From assembly GCA_017999985.1 (NCBI GenBank), contig JAGNKU010000008.1, positions 228,698-292,697 on the forward strand: a DNA stretch of 64,000 bases, read 5' to 3'. The notes beneath the pieces were generated by a model. It saw nothing but the letters and a program-made list of their open reading frames with translations, did no database searches and was not told the DNA's origin. The position numbers were made by a program, and so were the translations under genes. The stretch is from Phycisphaerae bacterium. GTDB taxonomy: Bacteria > Planctomycetota > Phycisphaerae > UBA1845 > Fen-1342. Below are positions 61,095-64,000 of this stretch, piece after piece. The stretch's first letter is position 1. Every line of letters starts with the position of its first letter.

Positions 61095-61344
61095 CGCGCT
61101 CCTTCAACTGCCGGTTCAGCCAGGCCGTGTAGCGCACGAGGTTGATTCGCCCGTCCGCGCTGACCGGCGCGCCGCGGGCCACATGCTCGCGGACTTTCTC
61201 TTCGGCCACGCCCAGCAGCCGGGCGAGTTGGGCCACGGTCAGCGCCGCCGGGTCCAGTCGCGCTTGGGCAGCGGCTGCACCTGCCTGCACCGCGGCAGGC
61301 CGGTCGGTTCGGCTTGCCGAACGGCTGTCGTGGTCGCCTGTCAC
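61084..61344 (-). CDS. Terminase small subunit-like protein
   Basis: 86 residues from a GTG at 61344 with GGAGGG upstream. It has an HTH-like part (LTVAQLARLLGVAEEKVREHV) then INLVRYTAWLNRQLKERDGD. It should recognise the packaging site. The shared motif with the large subunit suggests a duplication. Confidence 0.6.
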   Translation of the reverse strand: MTGDHDSRSASRTDRPAAVQAGAAAAQARLDPAALTVAQLARLLGVAEEKVREHVARGAPVSADGRINLVRYTAWLNRQLKERDGD

Positions 61345-61634
61345 GCCGCCGCCCTCCAGTTCGCGCCCTCGGGCCGCCGCTGCGCCGCGGGGCGCGTCCC
61401 GCCGTGGTCCGGTACGCCTAGGGCCGTCTGGTCGCCCCACGGGCCAACCCTGGCCGCGTGGGGGGCCACGTGGGGGTCGGCCAGACGCCGCGGCCCGGCG
61501 GCCTGGCCGCCGACTCGGACCTGGCGCCAAGATATGCAAGGAATTCTCGGAATTCTCTCAGGGTCGCCTTGCTTTCCGGCCGACCGGCTGGACTCATGTG
61601 GATGTACGCACGGCGCGTACGCGGAGACAGGCAG
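61345..61634. promoter_or_regulatory. Divergent control region with tandem 9-mers and an inverted repeat
   Basis: The gap lies between the minus-strand packaging operon and plus-strand accessory genes. The 9-mer GGAATTCTC is repeated in tandem (61540-61548, 61549-61557). GTACGC/GCGTAC forms an inverted repeat (61604-61609, 61615-61620) just before the plus-strand start. Probable operators; no strong -35/-10 pair was identified. Confidence 0.45.
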
Positions 61635-61931
61635 ATGACCAAGAAGCGGAACACGATGTCGTTCGACGCGACCTTCGCCCGGGCCAAGCGGATCAAGGAC
61701 GCCCGGTGCCAGGCCGCCCGAACCGGCAACCACGACGAGCTCATCGAAGCCCGGATCGCGGACATCGCCGCGACCCACCTGGTCGGCGTCGAGACGCTCG
61801 AGACGCGGAACAGCGACCGGCTCGACTTCCACGAGGTCTCGGTCGCGACGCTGCGGCAGGCCCTGCGGGCGGCGTACCTTGCCGGCCACAGCGACGCCCT
61901 TGAGTTCGCGAGCGGCCGGCCGATCCGCTAG
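61635..61931 (+). CDS. DUF6900-like protein
   Basis: 98 residues starting MTKKRNTMSFDATFARAKRI. The C-terminal DRLDFHEVSVATLRQALRAAYLAG matches a small-domain pattern (DFxxVxVxxLRxALxxAYxAG) that I recall as DUF6900 in phage and plasmid proteins. Followed by two further plus-strand genes. Function unknown. Confidence 0.5.
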   Translation: MTKKRNTMSFDATFARAKRIKDARCQAARTGNHDELIEARIADIAATHLVGVETLETRNSDRLDFHEVSVATLRQALRAAYLAGHSDALEFASGRPIR

Positions 61932-62006
61932 TGACCCGAACGCGAGCGCCCCGCGGGGTGCCAGCGCCCGGGCCGCGATGGGGCGGCCGGTAGCAGGAGC
62001 ACAAGC

Positions 62007-62369
62007 ATGGCGAGCAGATTCGATGGAGCGGTACACGACGAGGCCAGCGCCGACATCGGCAGCAACCGCGACGGCGAGCGCGTCGTCCGCCTGGACCTGA
62101 TGTACACGCGCGGAACGGCGCCCAGCCAGACGACGATGATCCTGACACTCGACGCGGCAATCGCGCTTCGCAACCAACTCGACGGCCTGTTCGCCGCCGC
62201 CGGCGTCGACGACAGCGGCGGCCTGGTCGACGAGGACGACGCCTGCCCGAACTGCGGGGAACGTCGCCAGGACATGCTGGTGTGGATCGAGAACTCGGCT
62301 GTCGAGAACGAGGTGCAGTGCGAAGCCTGCGGGATGGTCTACCGGCTGAGCCACACCGCCCAGCAGTAA
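62007..62369 (+). CDS. Zinc-ribbon protein
   Basis: 120 residues. N-terminal beta part (RVVRLDLMYTRG, TTMILTLDAAIALRNQL) and a C-terminal CPNCGERRQD...VQCEACGMVY zinc ribbon. The helix AIALRNQLDGLF followed by acidic linker suggests a regulator or adaptor. No known family. Confidence 0.55.
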   Translation: MASRFDGAVHDEASADIGSNRDGERVVRLDLMYTRGTAPSQTTMILTLDAAIALRNQLDGLFAAAGVDDSGGLVDEDDACPNCGERRQDMLVWIENSAVENEVQCEACGMVYRLSHTAQQ

Positions 62370-62450
62370 CGCCGCCGAAACGCGGGGATGACCCGCGTCG
62401 CCCGGGCGCGTGAGACCCGGGCCTGACGAGGCAACACGAAGGAGACGTGC

Positions 62451-63293
62451 ATGAAGAAGAACGACGTCGAGACTGGCGCGACGTATGTCGCCAAGGTGAG
62501 CGGCAAGCTGGCCCGCGTGCGAATCCAGCGCGAAAGCCCGCACGGCGGCTGGGACGCGGTGAACGTCGACACCGGCCGGCATGTGCGGATCAAGAGCGCG
62601 CAGCGCCTGCGCTTCGAGGCCGCCGGCCCGAAGCGCGCGAAGGCGATCGCCGCGGCCGACCAGGAGAACGCCCGGCTGCGCGACGAGCGCGAGCGGTCGC
62701 CCGATGGGATGACCGCCAGCGAGCGGGCGATGGCGGAAAGCGCCGTCGCGACCGTAACGGCAAGCGATGAAGTGGAAGCCGCACCTGACGCCGGTGACCC
62801 CGATGTGTGCGCGACGGTGGGCTGCGGCCGGCCGGCGGCGCTGACGTACCTGGGCCGCCCGCGGTGCCAGGAGTGTTACGAGGACGATGTCGCCGATGGC
62901 GACGAGACGAGTGAGACCCCCAACCACGAGGAGATCGACATGGCAAAGGCGAAGAAGACGACGAAGAAGAGCGCGGCGAAGACCACGAAGGCTCCGAAAG
63001 CGGCCAAGCAGCCCAAGGCCCCAAAACCGAAGGCTGCCAAGCCCGCCGGCGAAGCGAAGCCGAAGCGCGTCAGCGCCCTGGACGCGGCCGCCGAGGTTCT
63101 GAAGAAGGCGGGCAAGCCGATGCGGAGCCAGGAGATGATCGCCACGATGGCCGAGCAGGGCCTGTGGACCAGCCCCGGCGGCAAGACGCCGCACGCCACG
63201 CTCTACGCGGCGATCCTGCGCGAGATCGGCGCCAAGGGCAGCGAGGCCCGCTTCCGCAAGACCGACCGCGGGCAGTTCGAGTACGCCGGCTAG
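62451..63293 (+). CDS. HARE-HTH domain protein
   Basis: 280 residues with AAGGAG upstream of the ATG. N-terminal barrel-like part (VAKVSGKLARVRIQRES), a CxxxCG...CxxCY zinc-like site (about 120-145), a Lys/Ala/Pro-rich linker (about 165-205), and a C-terminal HARE-HTH (SALDAAAEVLKKAGKPMRSQEM, about 208-260, ATLYAAILREI). This winged helix often links to DNA methylation or restriction enzymes. Its neighbour is a DNA methyltransferase. Probably DNA-binding. Confidence 0.65.
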   Translation: MKKNDVETGATYVAKVSGKLARVRIQRESPHGGWDAVNVDTGRHVRIKSAQRLRFEAAGPKRAKAIAAADQENARLRDERERSPDGMTASERAMAESAVATVTASDEVEAAPDAGDPDVCATVGCGRPAALTYLGRPRCQECYEDDVADGDETSETPNHEEIDMAKAKKTTKKSAAKTTKAPKAAKQPKAPKPKAAKPAGEAKPKRVSALDAAAEVLKKAGKPMRSQEMIATMAEQGLWTSPGGKTPHATLYAAILREIGAKGSEARFRKTDRGQFEYAG

Positions 63294-63301
63294 CGCCGAC
63301 A

Positions 63302-64000
63302 TCACGCACCCTCCCCTGAAGCCTCGGCGACAACCGGGGCTTCCTCTTCGGCCTGAGCGTTTTGGGCGTCCCCGCCGATCCGCTCCGCCTTCCGGCCCGT
63401 GAACTTCTCCCAGCGCTGCACAATCACATCGCAGTACAGCGGGTCGAGCTCCATCAGGAACGCCCGCCGCCCAGTCTGCTCGGCGGCGATCAGTGTCGAG
63501 CCGCTGCCGCCGAAGAGGTCCAGCACGTTCTCGCCCGATCGCGACGAGTACTGCATGGCCCGCACCGCCAGCTCGACCGGCTTCTCGGTCAAATGGATCA
63601 TCGATTGCGGGTTGACCTTCTTGACGCGCCACAGATCAGTGACATTGTTGGGGCCGAAGAACCGGTGGGCGGCGCCCTCCTTCCAGCAGTAGAAGCACCA
63701 CTCGTGCGCGCCCATGAAGTCCTTCCGCGTCAGGACCGGGTGCTCCTTGTCCCAGATGATGGCCTGCGAGAAGTACAGGCCGACCTCCTTGAGCACCGGC
63801 GGGTAGTTGCCGCAGTTCGCGTAGCCACCCCAGATGTAGGCGATATGACCCGGAAGCAGCACGCGGGCCAATTGGCCGAACCAGGCGCGCAGCAGCCGGT
63901 TGAACTCGTCCTGGCTCACGAAGTCGTTGGCCAGCGGGCGGTCCTTGGGGCGCATCTTCGCCGTGGTCGCGCCCTTGGCGCCCTGCCGCGCCACGTCGAA
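63302..64000 (-). CDS. Adenine/cytosine-N4 DNA methyltransferase, partial
   Basis: At least 233 residues; the N-terminus, including a DPPY/DPPW motif, lies beyond the right edge because the frame stays open. Visible: HIAYIWGGYANCGNY, IHLTEKPVELAVRAM and the SAM motif VLDLFGGSGSTLIAAEQT, then MELDPLYCDVIVQRW. The order suggests a beta-class N4/N6 methylase. Phage-borne methylases protect phage DNA from host restriction. Convergent with the HARE-HTH gene. Confidence 0.8.
   Translation of the reverse strand, partial: FDVARQGAKGATTAKMRPKDRPLANDFVSQDEFNRLLRAWFGQLARVLLPGHIAYIWGGYANCGNYPPVLKEVGLYFSQAIIWDKEHPVLTRKDFMGAHEWCFYCWKEGAAHRFFGPNNVTDLWRVKKVNPQSMIHLTEKPVELAVRAMQYSSRSGENVLDLFGGSGSTLIAAEQTGRRAFLMELDPLYCDVIVQRWEKFTGRKAERIGGDAQNAQAEEEAPVVAEASGEGA

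Overview
High-GC bacterial DNA, most likely from a planctomycete. The left-edge surface protein combines beta-propeller, Ig-like and MopE-type Cys/Asp-rich repeats, and the DUF1580 gene at 6.8 kb belongs to a family I know almost only from Planctomycetes. There is no rRNA and no core housekeeping operon. The window is nearly all accessory DNA.

Layout. (1) 0-3.4 kb: the 3' part of a large surface or secreted protein gene. (2) 3.9-12.1 kb: a worn integration zone. It has a tyrosine integrase, a DUF1580 gene, a chain of broken genes (amidoligase tail, HExxH peptidase head, gamma-glutamylcyclotransferase tail), a RuvB-like AAA ATPase, a DNA-binding protein, and a tyrosine recombinase cut short where it meets a serine-recombinase tail. 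(3) 12,139-22,993: a compact 10.8-kb integrated element bounded by a perfect 21-bp direct repeat. One copy lies in the 3' end of its own integrase gene, and the stop codon the integrase would use in circular form sits right next to the other copy. It carries an integrase, an M41-like zinc peptidase, a replication protein whose gene contains six iteron-like repeats, three small HTH proteins, a sigma-like factor, a prohead-protease/major-capsid fusion and a tape-measure protein. I see no terminase, portal or other tail genes, so it looks like a capsid-encoding phage satellite. (4) 23.4-27.2 kb: a CBASS anti-phage system (patatin effector, E2-like protein, CD-NTase) with a divergent XRE regulator and ImmA/IrrE-type peptidase. 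(5) 27.2-37.8 kb: a type I restriction-modification operon (XRE-hsdM-rhuM-hsdS-helicase-DUF2290-hsdR) with almost all junctions overlapping. (6) 37.9-64 kb: a second, fuller siphovirus-like prophage read mostly on the minus strand: small and large terminase, tRNA-Met, portal, protease/capsid fusion, cement protein, head-tail and tail proteins, frame-overlapping tail chaperones, tape measure, a 962-residue Cys-rich distal protein and a TOPRIM protein. A HEPN-type gene sits inside it on the opposite strand. The right edge cuts a DNA methyltransferase. No integrase for this prophage is visible, so it probably continues to the right.

How the parts fit. The capsid-fusion and tape-measure proteins of the 10.8-kb element are clear homologues of those in the right-hand prophage, and the defence island lies between the two. 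This suggests satellite and helper-type biology around a defence hotspot. The assignments come from reading motifs and reading frames; no database search was run.
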